Positions 1 to 17,479 of a stretch of 64,000 nucleotides of DNA are shown in pieces (the stretch's first letter is position 1; every line of letters begins with the position of its first letter). The stretch is from positions 186,001 to 250,000 of the forward strand of contig OZ004591.1 of the NCBI GenBank assembly GCA_963924555.1, in the 5' to 3' direction. A program made the translations under genes and the position numbers. Origin of the DNA: Crambe crambe. Its lineage: Eukaryota; Porifera; Demospongiae; Poecilosclerida; Crambeidae. The notes under the pieces were generated by a model, which was not told where the DNA came from, searched no databases, and saw only the letters and a list, made by a program, of their open reading frames with translations.

Positions 1-705
1 TTGGAATAGTCATAAGAGAGTTGGTCGAAAAGTAAAGAAGTAAAACCAGAACCAGTCCCACCACCAAAGGAATGATATACAATGAATCCTTGGAGACCAG
101 TGCACTGTTCTGCAAGCCTGCGAAGCCTATCTTGCATGACAGAAAGAAGGTCTCGCCCCACACTGTAATAACCACGGGCATAATTGTTGGCAGCATCTTC
201 ATTTCCAGTGATGAGCTGTTCAGGGTGGAAGAGTTGGCGGTATGTACCAGTACGCACCTCATCTGCATGATAATCATCAACTTAGTCAAACTAGTGAGGG
301 TTGGAATGTGATTTTACCTATGACTGTTGGTTCAAGATCCACATACACAGCACGAGGAACATGTTGACCAGCACTGGACAAAGCAAAGAAGGTGTCTGCA
401 CCATCACCTTCAGTGTTCATCTCTTGATCAGTTGACAACCGTCCATCAGGTTGAACTCCATGCTCAAGGCAGCAAAGCTCCCAGCAAGCATTTCCTATCT
501 GGACACCAGCTTGTCCAACATGGATTGATAAGCACTCTCTCTTTATAAAATGTCAATCACAATTATTAATGCATTATATCAGGACATAATAAATTATAAT
601 TAATAGGTCATCCCTACACGGTAGTGGTTGTTATCTGCATATTTTTTATTCTCTTGGTTAAAAATTATACAATTTCCTGCTCCACAATGGCCATTATCTT
701 ACCAT
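1..705 (-). CDS. TUBA: Alpha-tubulin, divergent isotype 1 (partial, cut by window start)
   Basis: Microtubule subunit that pairs with beta-tubulin and holds the non-exchangeable GTP. Exons on the minus strand: ATG alone (705-703), 540-318, and 262 to beyond position 1. The first intron follows the initiator ATG directly (ATG|GTAAGA), as in many animal alpha-tubulins. The second exon reads [11 protein letters not shown] and ends EPTVI; the third begins [17 protein letters not shown] and contains the GTP-binding loop GGGTGSG. The 55-nt and 162-nt introns have GT/AG ends, and the split codon G|AT restores Asp. It is unlike the three canonical copies: position 24 is Cys instead of Tyr, position 40 is Gln (loop [12 protein letters not shown]), and helix H4-H5 residues read [12 protein letters not shown]. 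The C-terminal half lies outside the window. Family certain; isotype role unknown. Confidence 0.93.
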
Positions 706-945
706 TGCGGATGAGATCCTGTAGCTAGCTACTGAGAGCAGACGTGAAGTGTTTCTCTCCTCTTAGCGTTTTTCCAATCGCATAGATTGATACGCGGATA
801 AGTCTGCACTGCCTAGAAGCTTTTTAAAGCTTCCTTTTCATTTCTTATTGAGCACTCTTATACTCTCCATAGATCTAGACCGATTGCGTACTTCATTACA
901 CGCATGCGCAGTAGTATCTTGCAAAAATCACTTGATAATAATGTG

Positions 946-2408
946 TTACTGATTGTCATCTTCATGCATATTATTTTCCTCTTCAGTGTAGTCCACTCCG
1001 ATTTCTTCATAGTCTTTCTCCAGAGCAGCCAAATCTTCACGGGCTTCAGAGAATTCTCCCTCTTCCATGCCCTCTCCCACATACCAGTGGACAAACGCAC
1101 GCTTGGCATACATCAGATCAAATTTGTAATCAAGACGAGCCCAGGCTTCAGCAATGGCTGTAGTGTTGGACAACATGCACAAGGCACGCTGCACTTTAGC
1201 CAGATCACCTCCAGGTACGATGGCAGGGGGTTGACTATTGATGCCGACCTTGAAACCAGTGGGACACCAGTCTACAAAACTTATGTCTCTTTGGGATTTC
1301 ACTACACTAATAGCGTCATTTACATCTTTAGGCACAACATCTCCTCGATACAGCATGCAGCAGGCTATATACTTGCCATGACGAGGATCACACTTGACCA
1401 TCTGGTTGGCAGGCTCAAAGCAAGCATTGGTGATGTCAGAAATGTTCATTTGCTCGTGGAAGGCCTTTTCAATGCTAATAAGGGGGGCATAGGTGGCAAG
1501 AGGGAAATGGATACGTGGATAAGGTACAAGATTGGTCTGGAATTCAGTCATATCAACATTGAGGGCTCCTTCAAAGCGGAGTGAGGCAGTGATAGAGGAC
1601 AAAATCTGAGCTATGAGACGGTTGAGATTAATATAACTGGGCCTTTCAATGTCCAGATTCCTGCAGCAAATGTCATAAATGGCTTCATTGTCCACCATGA
1701 AATTGCAGTCAGAGTGCTGCAGAGCAGTATGAGTGGTGAGGATGGAATTATAGGGCTCAACAACGGCTGTGCAGACTCGAGGGGCAGGATATATAGAAAA
1801 TTCCAATTTTGATTTCTTTCCATACTCCAAAGAGAGGTGCTCCAATAGGAGTGAGCTAAAGCCTGAACCAGTACCTCCTCCAAAAGAATGGTAGACAATG
1901 AAACCTTGGAGACTGGAGCACTGCTCTGTCAGTTTGGAGAGTCTATTTTGTACTTCACGAAGAGTCTCTCTTCCAACAGTGTAATAACCCCTTGCATAAT
2001 TATTGGCTGCATCTTCCTGCCCCGAAATTAGTTGGTTGGGATTAAAGAGCTGACGATAAGTACCAGTACGAATTTCATCTATAGAAGTAATAACAAGAGC
2101 TGAATTTTTATAAAATGGCATTATTAATGATCATACCAATCACTGTTGGTTCAAGATCTGTATACAATGCTCGAGGAACATACTTTCCGGTGGAAGATTC
2201 AGCAAAAAAGGAATCTTTTTCATTTTTATCATGACCAGATGCTGAGTCTCCATTAGGTAGGATTCCATGCTCCAAACACCATAGCTCCCAGCAAGCATTA
2301 CCTATCTGGATGCCAGCTTGTCCAACGTGAATTGATATGCACTCGCGCTACAGTAAAGAGATAGAGTTATCATTATTCCCTCATTCACGCTAGCTGATGA
2401 CTAACCAT
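946..2408 (-). CDS. TUBA: Alpha-tubulin, divergent isotype 2 with altered K40 loop and tail
   Basis: Exons: ATG (2408-2406), 2347-2137, 2078-946; total 1347 nt, 448 residues. The N-terminal exon is 12 nt shorter than in the other four genes because the luminal K40 loop lacks four residues (reads [17 protein letters not shown]), so position 40 is His and no Lys40 acetylation context remains. The body keeps GGGTGSG and the alpha-specific catalytic region, but has many substitutions ([30 protein letters not shown]). The tail is [14 protein letters not shown], ending in Gln, so it cannot enter the detyrosination/tyrosination cycle. It lies 0.24 kb upstream of the first gene and 0.25 kb downstream of the third, in the same orientation. 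No stops or frameshifts; it looks functional and specialised, for example for cilia or germ line (inference). Confidence 0.93.
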
Positions 2409-2660
2409 AGTGAGGCAGATTTCTTGGACTCAGTAAGATCAGCCACAAGTTAGTTATGGGGATCAGGCGTTCACAGTAACGCCACACGCTCCTAGGGGTC
2501 ATTGTTGATACTATGAAGACTTTTCTTGTCAAAGAAAAAGGACGCGCGCGTACAATGCGCGCATATTTGTACGCATGCGCAGTGAAAATCGAAGGATAAT
2601 GGTAATAATTATGTGTACGTGGATAAATAGATAGAGAGTTAAGTGTTCAGCAGTCAATAG

Positions 2661-4378
<1,718 letters not shown>

Positions 4379-4656
4379 TTTTAGGCCGAGAAGATTGAGT
4401 TAGAGATAAGTCTTGAAGATAAGATTAAGAGAGAGACTTTTGCGACGTCAGTCACTCGAAAAGCTTCTGAAATTGGAAAATTGAAGTGAAATGCGGCTTT
4501 TTATTGCCGTGGTAATTGCGCGTGACCATACTGCGCATGCTCAAAATAATATTTTATACGCGCATGCGCGCAAGCTCTGAAGCAAGCAAAAAAGGGGAAA
4601 TATAAAAAGTACAGCCTACTCTCTACCTAATACTTTTAGTTCATGTCCGAAAGAGT

Positions 4657-6412
<1,756 letters not shown>

Positions 6413-6725
6413 TCTCGGTAGAGTAGTAGATCAATACAAAAAGGATACGATTATAGCTCCAGAGAGAGACTGTGCAACGATTGTCCGCTCAGAAGCTATT
6501 CAGGACTGTTAAAAAAAGTGTCAACTAAAAAACCATGGTTACATAATTAATGATTTCCTAATAAGGCACGCAACGGCCAATGCGCATGCGTGATAATATT
6601 CATCTGCTGACATAACATGTGTCCACTATGGTGTAAAATAGCAGCTGAACTATTTTTTAAGTGGTTATATGGATAAAACTAAAGAAAGTTACATGTTTAT
6701 GGGCTGAGCTAAGCATCAAGTTAAG

Positions 6726-8308
<1,583 letters not shown>

Positions 8309-8620
8309 TTTCAATAGAGGATAGAATGACTATAGTTGAGATGAGATGAAAGGTTACTTCTGTAGACACACAGAGAAAAAATGTAACGATTTTTCCCTCG
8401 ACGTGGCTTGAAAAGTGACGATGCGCTGTTTGCGACCTTTATTTATTTAGCTAGAGGCGTGAATGCCATGCTGCTGTTGCTAAGGGGGCGTATCTCGTCT
8501 AGTGATAAAAATTTGTAGGGTTTACCCCTCTATGGTGTATCAAAGGTGGGCGTGTCATGTTTGTGCGCTGTCAGGCTAGAAGCTTTAAAAAAGTGTAGCT
8601 AGCGCAAAGCAGACCTCAAA
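8309..8620. promoter_or_regulatory. Divergent promoter region, alpha-tubulin C / Ig-FN3 receptor
   Basis: A 312-bp gap between the start codons of two divergently transcribed genes. On the minus strand it holds a TATA-like AAATAAATAAAG (8441-8452) at a plausible distance for the tubulin gene, and GACGT cores near 8400 and 8417. I see no clear TATA box for the receptor. Promoter activity is inferred from layout. Confidence 0.45.
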
Positions 8621-11600
8621 ATGATCTTTGGAGGTGGGGCTGGTCAATATCTGCAGATTTTTCTAGTGTGGCTTCTTCTGCAACAAAGCCACTGCCAAAT
8701 AAGTAAGTATCTTACTTATAATAATAAAATAGTCATAAACTAATAATTGCTTGTTTCAATCCAGCATTCACCATGCCTCCTAGTGATCTAGTGATTGCCA
8801 GAGGGAGTCCAGCACTTTTCAACTGCACATTCACATCCACTGGCTCATTCTCAATCACATGGCAGAGAGGGGGACGTATCCTCTCCCCTTCCATCTCCAA
8901 GTACTCGTACCTGTTTAATAACAGTCTTCTGATTGACCCCACGGAAACTGGAGATGAAGGAATGTACTCCTGTGTGGTTACTGACCAGAACACCATGCAA
9001 GCCTTCACACAAAATGCTTCTTTGACATTTGCTTGTGAGTTTATATACCAGTACTCATGCGTGCCTGTGCTGTGAATGCCTTAGGCTAGTATATAATTAC
9101 ATCATGTCACAACTGAGTACACTTGAAATTCAAGCAAGCAAATTTAAGGCATAAGGTAAAGTGGGGGTATTTCGAATGGCAAATATTTCTGAAACTACTG
9201 AAGCTTCTGAGCTCAATGTTGGAGGATATAATAGTAGAATATATCTTTCAAAATAGAGCTCATAAGCTCGAGGAGTTTTGAAAATATTTGACCCTACGGA
9301 ATAGCCCCACCGTTTGGAATAGCCCCGCTTTGCCTTACTGGTACACACTAACACACAATAATCAAATATCTTTCATACTTGCATGCAGTCATTACCAATT
9401 CCTTCGTGACTAACCCTGAGAGCCAGACAGTTGAAGAGGGTTCTCTGGCTTTGTTTTTCTGCATTCACTCTGGAAGTGTTCCACCTGTTGACATTGAGTG
9501 GAGACGGAATAATGTCACCATCATCACTTCATCTAGAGTCATCGTTCGATCCTCTGTGCTGCAACATACCAACCCTCCCCAAGTCTCTAGCTCTCTGGCC
9601 ATCACTTCAGTTCAAAGGTCAGATGTGGGACAGATCACATGTGTGGCCAGAAACCCTCTCCTTCAGGGCTCCCCTGTCACCAGTGCTCCAGCTATCTTGA
9701 GCATCACAGGTGAATCCCAGTATGTGTTAAAATAGGACACCTCCTTTAATATAATGATACCCTCCAGTTCAGCCATTTGCTCCATCCATTACTGTACATC
9801 CTGATGACCTTGTGGTGCAAGAAGGCAGGACAGCCAATCTCTCCTGCTCTGTCGATGGGGAACCAGTTCCTGTAATCACTTGGAGCTTCAACAGCAGTCT
9901 CATCAGCCCCTCCCCTCAAATCACCATATCAACCACTAATGGGGGGAGGATGTCAGTGCTTGCTCTAGCTCGTGTGGAGAGAGTAAACACAGGCACTTAT
10001 CAATGTACTGCCACTAACTCTCAGGGAACAGTCAGCAGCAGCACTGCACTACTCCAGCTTGCAAGTACATGAGAACAATATAGTCTGCTGAATGAATCTA
10101 GCACATGTACTCTATGCAGGTCTAGGCACCACATTTATGTTGCAGCCTGCAGATAACACTACTGTGATTGGTGAGATTGCTCTGCTGGACTGCTCCTCCC
10201 CTCCAAGCATACCCTCAGCTGTCATCTCCTGGTCACGCAACTTTGCCCAACTCAACAGCCCTCGATACCAGGTCCTGCAAAATGGGAGTCTGATGATCTC
10301 AGACGTAGAGCTAGGTGACCATGCCTCCTACACCTGCACTGCAACTAATCCTCTTCTAGGGGCATCACAAACCAGTCGAGGAGCTACACTCACTGTCATT
10401 GGTATGAGGGAGTGGCTAGCTGAAGAATATGTTTACTCACTAGCTGAACTTCACAACAACTTTCTAGCTATGTTCTCTCTTTGAGTCATGCAATATTGAT
10501 TATTCTAGCTATAGTAGATAGTAACTTTGTTACTGTGTTTTTGACCATGTAGGTGAACCTTCCATCACTACTTCTGCTAACATCACCCTTGGGCAATCAG
10601 CTTCTTTCTCCTGTTCACCTGTTGGCTCCACCTCGCCACAGATCACATGGTTCCAAGGATCAGCAGAGATAACAGCGGACTTTCCAAGGGTGACTCTGTC
10701 TGACTCTGGCTCCACCCTCACCATCAGTAACGTCACTGTTCAAGACGGAGGCTATTACACTTGCAGAACTCTCTTCCCCTCAAGATCAACACAAGCACGT
10801 GCTCTTCTCACTATCCTGGGTACTCAAAACTCCAGCAGTATTACCTAGCTAACCACGCTTGCTACTCAAAACTCCATAGCTAGCTAGCTAGCTACTCAGC
10901 TTAAAGCATAATATGTTATTTACTGACTGTTTCTCTCCATTCAGCTCCTCCATCCTTCCAAAATGCATCCCTCAATCTGACAGCTATCCAGTCTCTCCCA
11001 GTCATCATTCCTTGCTCCATCTTCCCTGATGCCAGTGCCACCTTCACCTGGTCCTTTGAAGGAGTCCCTCTCTCTCCTTCAACCAGCGGAGGTGCCCTGG
11101 TCCTCTTCCAGAATGGAAGTCTTGTCGTCTCTAATGTCCAGAGTGCAAATGAAGGATCCTACATCTGCGTTGCTAGTAACAACCTGGGAAGGACAAGTGG
11201 AGTTGTCTATTTGGAAGTCCTAGGTAAGTCTTCCAAGAACTGTATACTCTTCTAGTTTTAGAGCGGCCAAAATGATAAAATTTATAATGTAATCACTTCA
11301 CCTTCATTTAGTGGCACCTGGAATAAATGCTGCACCAGCAAGTTTGACAGCAGTCATGGGGAATACAGCTACTCTGCGTTGCACAGCCACTGGTGACCCC
11401 ATTCCAGTTCAGAGTTGGTCTCGGAATGGAATAACTCTAACATCTGGATCCAGATTCCAAATCAGTGCTGATGGACAAGTCCTGACCATAACTGATGTGA
11501 GGGAGGAGGAAGATGAGGGTGTATATATCTGTCATGCCTCCAATTCTGCTGGTACAGACTCAGCAACTGTCACCCTCAACGTCATCTGTAAGTGATACTC

Positions 11601-14600
11601 GAGGTCTTCACACTTTAGATAGCAACTGTATGTTCCTTCTCTACTGTTCTAGTTGCACCCAGTGCCTCTACCACACCATCTAGCCTGAGACTAAATGCTG
11701 GCTCTGTGGCTAACTTCACGTGTACAACTACAGGAGACCCCTCTCCTCAAATCAGGTGGCTCAGACAGAACTCTGATGTGTCAACCCTGGGAGACCAGAG
11801 GATACAGGTTCAACCAGCCATAGGTGGGGGGTTGTCCCTAGTAATTAGAGACCTACAAGGAAATGATCAGCAACAATATGTCTGTGAAGCCACCAATGTG
11901 GTCTCCATGGATACCTCCACCGTTTCCCTCACAGTGCTAGGTCAGACCCTGTCAATGACATTATTTTTAGTGAACTTTGATTTGAATTATTCTATTTTAG
12001 TGGCTCCAAGCGTGAACATCTCGGGGCAACTGAACGTGGTGCAGGGAAACCCCCTGACAATTGACTGTAATGTGATTGGTCAGCCTGCTCCAGTTGTGAC
12101 CTGGTTTAGGAGTGGTACTGCAGTTCAGGAGAACTCTCGAACGACAGTGGACAGTCAAGGAAGATTGCAGTTCACCACCACTTTCTCTACAGATGCAGAC
12201 ACTTACACATGTGTTGCCACCAGTCAACTCAGGACAGTCTCTGCTAACACAACACTCCAAGTCTATGGTATGCATGACAACAAGGAATGATACGGAGTCA
12301 CTATAATTGCTACTCTTACTCTCCATTGTGATATTTATGTATGTAGTTGTGCCTGTGATTCGAGTGAGCATGCCTATGCTTATTGCTAATGAGGGCATGA
12401 GTGCTGTGCTGGACTGCTTGGCAACAGGCAACCCTGAACCCACGGTCATGTGGTTCTTGAACTCTGTCCTATACCCAAATCCCGGAGCCCCTCGCTTCCA
12501 GCAAGCCTCCAACAACAGTCTCCTTATCTCAACTGTCCAGAGCTCTGATGGAGGAACTTACATCTGTCAGGCCACTAACATTGCCGGCACTGAATCCTCC
12601 ACTATTCAACTTGTAATTCATGGTGAGTTCAAGATCATAAAAAACCTAACCAGGGTCACAAGCTTGTTACTGTTTTCTTGCTTGTTGTTATCTTTCTTTA
12701 TTTCTTTAGTGGCACCTATTATTGTACCAGTTGCTACCATGGTGACTGGTATAGCTGGCATGACAACTACTTTAAGCTGCACAGTTACTGGTGTTCCTGC
12801 TCCAATCCAAACTTGGACTCGAAATGGAATTGCTCCATCTGATTCTCGGTTCCAAATTTTGAATAATGGGAGCGACTTGATCATAAGTGAAATACGGGAA
12901 GAGGACCAAGGGGAATACCGTTGCCATGCCTCCAACTCAGCAGGATCTGATACTGCTGTTGTTCGATTCAATGTCATAAGTTAGTTATAAGCTGTGCCTT
13001 CAATTTCTACTTCAAGTGTTTTCTTTCTTTCTTTCTTTCTTTCTCTTTCATTCTTTTTGACAGGTATTCCAGTAGTTCAAGTTCCCATAGCGACAGTCAT
13101 TGTTGTCCAGAGATCTAGTGCTGTTTTGGATTGCCTGGCAATGGGTGACCCTGAACCCGTGGTCCGCTGGTTCTTCAACTCAATGCCAGTGTCCATTTCT
13201 ACAAGCTCTCGCTTCCAACAGTCATCCAATAACAGCCTCACTCTCTCCAATGTGCAGACCACTGATAGAGGAACCTACACGTGCACTGCCACCAATGCTG
13301 CAGGCACCACCTCTGCCACCATACAACTCATAGTCTATGGTGAGGGACTGGATAGCCATGTTGTGGCCCCCATAAAGTATTTTATCACATCTGTTATTTG
13401 TTTAGTTGTTCCTGTGATAACAGTAGTGGAGAATCCAGTGATAGCAGTGATAGGAAGAACTGCTAGTCTGAGCTGCCTGGCTACTGGTGATCCCGCCCCA
13501 GTACAGACCTGGACACGTAATGGAGGAGCAGTGTCTGGCTCTAGAGTCCAGATCAGTGCTGACGGCAGCAACCTGACCATCAGTGATGCAAGAGAAGAGG
13601 ATGAGGGTGTGTATCAGTGCCACGCCTCCAACCCTGCCAGGACACAATCAGAAATAGTCACTCTGAGTGTCATAAGTAAGTCATCATGTGATAATCATGT
13701 GTGATTTGTCTATAAATATATTATATAGTCCCCCCTAGTTTTACATTGCTAAACAACGGTACTGCAACAGAAAACACCCAGTTTTCCTTGAACTGTATGG
13801 CTTCAGGAGACCCCACCCCCTCAATCACGTGGTCATCCAATGGGAATGTCCTCCCTTCCACACAAGGAGTCCTTCCCTTCTCTCCTGTCCTCCAAGAGAA
13901 TGCTGGACCCTACACTTGCACTGCTACCAACGTGGCTGGAACCATATCATCACAAGTCTTCCTGAATGTGGAATGTGAGTCCAAACCACTATCTGGAGCA
14001 GTCCATGCTGCACACTAGTAGTTACAGCCCTCAGCACAGAAGCTACAGTAATTTAACCTTGTCATTCAGATCATATAGCTACATAAGGTTCTCTTTTATT
14101 GCTGCAGATCGACCAAGCATAGTGCGGCCTCCTGCCACTTCCTCAGTTGCTCTTGGTTCACGTATTGAACTGACTTGTGGAGTAGATGGGAACCCTCTCC
14201 CACAAATCACATGGCTCCTCAACACCCGCCCCATTCCAAATGCCCAGCAGGCGTCTTATGTCATCACCGTGGCATCAGCTGCTGATGCAGGTGTTTATAC
14301 CTGCATGGCATCCAATAGGATAGGAACTGCATCCCACAGTGCTACTCTCACTGTGCTCTGTAAGGAAGATTAGCTACCTATAAGAGTTGAAGTGTCATCT
14401 TTTTGCTTTCTTCTCTAGTCCCTCCATCTCCTCCCACCTTATTAGTAGCTACTTCCATCTCCTCCACTGTCATCTCTCTCCGATGGTCTGCAAGTACTAA
14501 TGATGGGGGTGCTCCCCTCACTGCCTATGTGGTTGAGTTCAGGGCCGCTGGCTCCACGTCTAGTATGTTCCAGTCCAGATCTTTTGGCGCTACTGTCCTG

Positions 14601-17479
14601 TCAGGTGACCTGGGCAGTCTCACCCCATTTATCACTTATGACGTCAGAGTGCTCGGAGAGAACGCAGTGGGGAGGGGCGATCCCAGTAACACACAGACAA
14701 CAAGAACTCATCCAGATGGTATGTGGAATACAACTGTGCTTGTTTGTTTGCTTGTTTGTTTTGTTGTTATTATTGTTGTTGTTGATGCATCATGATGATG
14801 ATGATGTAATAATTTCTCTGCTTCTTTAGCTCCCACTGCACCTAGGAATTTTGGTGTGGCCAGCTCCATCCCCTCATTGTTGAGCTTGCGGTGGGAGGTG
14901 CCACAGCCCATCAATGGGATGCTAGCGGCCTATGAGCTTCGCTATGCAGAGGAAGTCCTCTTTGACAGCAACTTGCAGGAAAGACTTCTGTTCCTCACCC
15001 AGTTCACCATCCCCAATGTCAGAGGAGGTGTGGTCTACAGGATAGAGGTGCGGGCAAGTACTGTGAGTCTGACAGGAGAGACACTATGGGGACCCTTTGC
15101 CATACTAAGAGTCAGAGATGGTAGGTATCTACACTACTGCCCTCCAGGAAAATATTTTTTTCACTCTCCTCCTTTCCAGGAATGGAGTTGGAAGTTCCTA
15201 CACTGGCCCCCACTACACCATCTCCCAGCACTGAGCCCCCTAGTACTGCCACACCCACCACTGAGCCTCCCAGCACAGCTCCACCCAGTACTGCCAGCAC
15301 TGCTACCCCCAGCACTGCTACCCCCAGCACTGCTACCCCCAGCACTGCTACCCCCAGCACCGCTACCCCCAATACTTCACCTCTGAGCACATCAGAACCC
15401 ATCACAACATCTGTTCCCCTGAACCCACCAACATCTGTCCCAGCTGTCGTGACAGCTTTCATTCCTCCTCAGACCACTGGACAAATCCTCATCTACTGGA
15501 GAGTAAGAGAAAAGATATATGCACTCTAACACTCTTCCATTCTCTCTTCATTGCAGGAGCCGTCCCCTCCATCAGATGATTTCATAGGTTACCACATCAC
15601 CATATCGCCCACTCCACCTCCTGCAATAACCATGCCCATTCTTGTGTCACGGACCCCAATCAGTGGTTCCCACGTCCTCATGGGCCTTGCACACTTTACC
15701 AACTACACCATTACTGTAGCAACATACAACAATGATGGGGTGGGTCCTCAAACAGAGATGTCCTCAGCCATGACTCCCGAAGCAAGTAAGTCAACTCCAG
15801 TCTCTAATCAGTCTAAGTTCAAGTTCAAATGAGTCAATATTCTAGCATGTCTGGTCTACGTCTTGTCCACGACACGTACATAGTTCCACTACTGAATGTG
15901 TTTGTTCTTCTTGTGCAGCTCCCAGTGCTCCCAGGGCAGTGGAGGTGAATGATTTGGGTTCAGGGTCCATCATCATCTCCTGGCTCCCTCCAGACCAACC
16001 CAATGGCATTTTGACCGGCTATCTCTTACGTGTCCTGAATGATGTCACAGGACAGGAAGTTGATAGGAGGGACATCTCTCTAGCACAAAATCAGCAGAAT
16101 CAGATACAAATCGTCAACATTGCTGGATTGGACTTGGAAAATATTCGATACCGGATCCTGATTTCAGCTCGCACACAAACTGGTACTGGTCCTGATTCAG
16201 AACCAACATTTATTGGTACTGAAACCCCAACAACAATGAGCTCCTCTTCTTCCCCACCATCGGAAACAACCTCCCCCAGTGATGTCACAAGAGGTACCAC
16301 AGATATGTTAAGAAACACCACGGACGTCACAAGAGTCACCACAGATACTACGAGAGACGCGACAGACATGACGAGTGGCACAACAGACATCAGTTTGAAT
16401 GTCACAAGTGGCCCAACAGATGTCACACGTGATGCAGTTTACTATGTGGTGAGGATCGTCCCACCGGTGGTTGCAGTCCTCCTCTTGATCGTCACGGTGA
16501 TAGTGGTAGTACTCTGCTGCTGCTTCTATGGCCGTGGAGGAGCTAAGAGGAGAAAAGGGGTCTACAAGTTTGAAGGATTTGATAATGACTACAGATTGGA
16601 GTGAGTGCTATAGTCTATCCCATACTATTAACAGAGAGTTATAAAACATTCATTCATGGTTGTAATGAGTAGTTTGATCCATCTTACTATCCTTACTTCA
16701 GATTGAAGCAGCAACTACCTCCAGTGGAACAGGTAGAGCCAGATGGCTCGGATGAGTCTAATTACATCAAGGGGGCTCTCAACTCCAATTTCACCTTCAG
16801 TCCCCCAAGTCAGGAGTCCAGTGAAGAAGATTCAGTGGACCTGGGAGAAGGTAAGTTCCACCTACGTAGGCTAAGTACCAGCTATGGGCCTAACCTCAAA
16901 AGAGCTAGAGGTGATTTTATAGATAAGGTTTTGTTCATAGCGGTTTTCTCATTTTCTTACGATACAATACAGAACTTGGAAATCAGGTGATCCTGATGCC
17001 ATCAGGGGGTCATGATGCAGTGGGACGAGATGCCGTCCAGGAGCAAGAGGAAGAGGAGGAGGAGACTCAGGATGCCTTCATGTCTGGTTACACTTCATCA
17101 GGACGTGTACAAGATAACCGCAGCATTGGAAGTCACTCTGAAGCAAGTTCAGTAACCTCTGGCCAAAAACCTGTCTACAAACCAGGTAGAGTTCACCTCA
17201 CGACAACTATCTCCCAAATGTTTGATTATTCTAATCATAGGGGATTACTCATATGCTGAGTTGAATGCCATACGAGCCAAGAAGGCAGAAGAACGAGCAA
17301 GACGCTTCGGTAAACAGGGCCAAGCCTATGCCACTCCAACAAATGCAGGGATAGGGAACTTTAACCCCATCATGGGGATGTCATCTGGTGGGATACTGGA
17401 AACAAGAATTGGACAAGTGGGAATGGCAAGGAATGGAGGATTGCCCACTGTTCCTGAAGCAAATGCTCATATGTACTAG
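8621..17479 (+). CDS. Giant Ig/FN3 transmembrane receptor (15 Ig, 4 FN3)
   Basis: Exons: 8621-8702, 8765-9034, 9389-9709, 9768-10064, 10120-10401, 10553-10819, 10945-11223, 11312-11587, 11653-11940, 12001-12267, 12347-12622, 12710-12979, 13064-13339, 13406-13675, 13729-13974, 14108-14359, 14419-14718, 14830-15120, 15180-15502, 15557-15785, 15919-16600, 16702-16850, 16973-17185, 17241-17479. This gives 6645 nt, 2214 residues. Exon 1 encodes a signal peptide (IFLVWLLLQQSHC). Exons 2-16 each encode one I-set/C2-like Ig domain (Cys, Trp, D.G.Y.C) with phase 1-1 borders. FN3 domains: exons 17, 18, 19-20 and 21; exon 19 starts with a Ser/Thr/Pro mucin-like stretch. Membrane span about residue 1965-1990 (VVAVLLLIVTVIVVVLCCC), followed by KRRK. 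The roughly 220-residue tail has DYSYAEL near its end. Architecture resembles Dscam/sidekick/hemicentin-type adhesion proteins; orthology not claimed. Likely cell adhesion or recognition. Confidence 0.93.
9144..9338. repeat. Possible degenerate MITE in receptor intron 2
   Basis: Intron 2 is 354 nt, far longer than most of its neighbours. Its two ends carry imperfect inverted repeats: TAAGGTAAAGTGGGGGTATT near 9150, and the reverse complement of a GGGGCTATTCC-containing stretch ending GCCTTA near 9337. This would explain the intron length by insertion. No coding capacity. Target-site duplication not resolved. Confidence 0.4.
15290..15371 (+). repeat. 15-bp coding minisatellite (mucin-like Ser/Thr/Pro repeat)
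   Basis: In-frame copies of ACTGCTACCCCCAGC encode the pentapeptide STATP inside exon 19 of the Ig/FN3 receptor. They form a likely O-glycosylated spacer between FN3 domains 2 and 3. Adjacent copies are nearly identical, so length variation between alleles is likely. Confidence 0.85.

Noticed and set aside
904-1584. Long plus-strand frames of 226-255 codons opposite the tubulin genes (also 2802-3527, 4792-5559, 6864-7631)
   Set aside because: They are antisense shadows of highly conserved tubulin exons and share the same wording in each copy.
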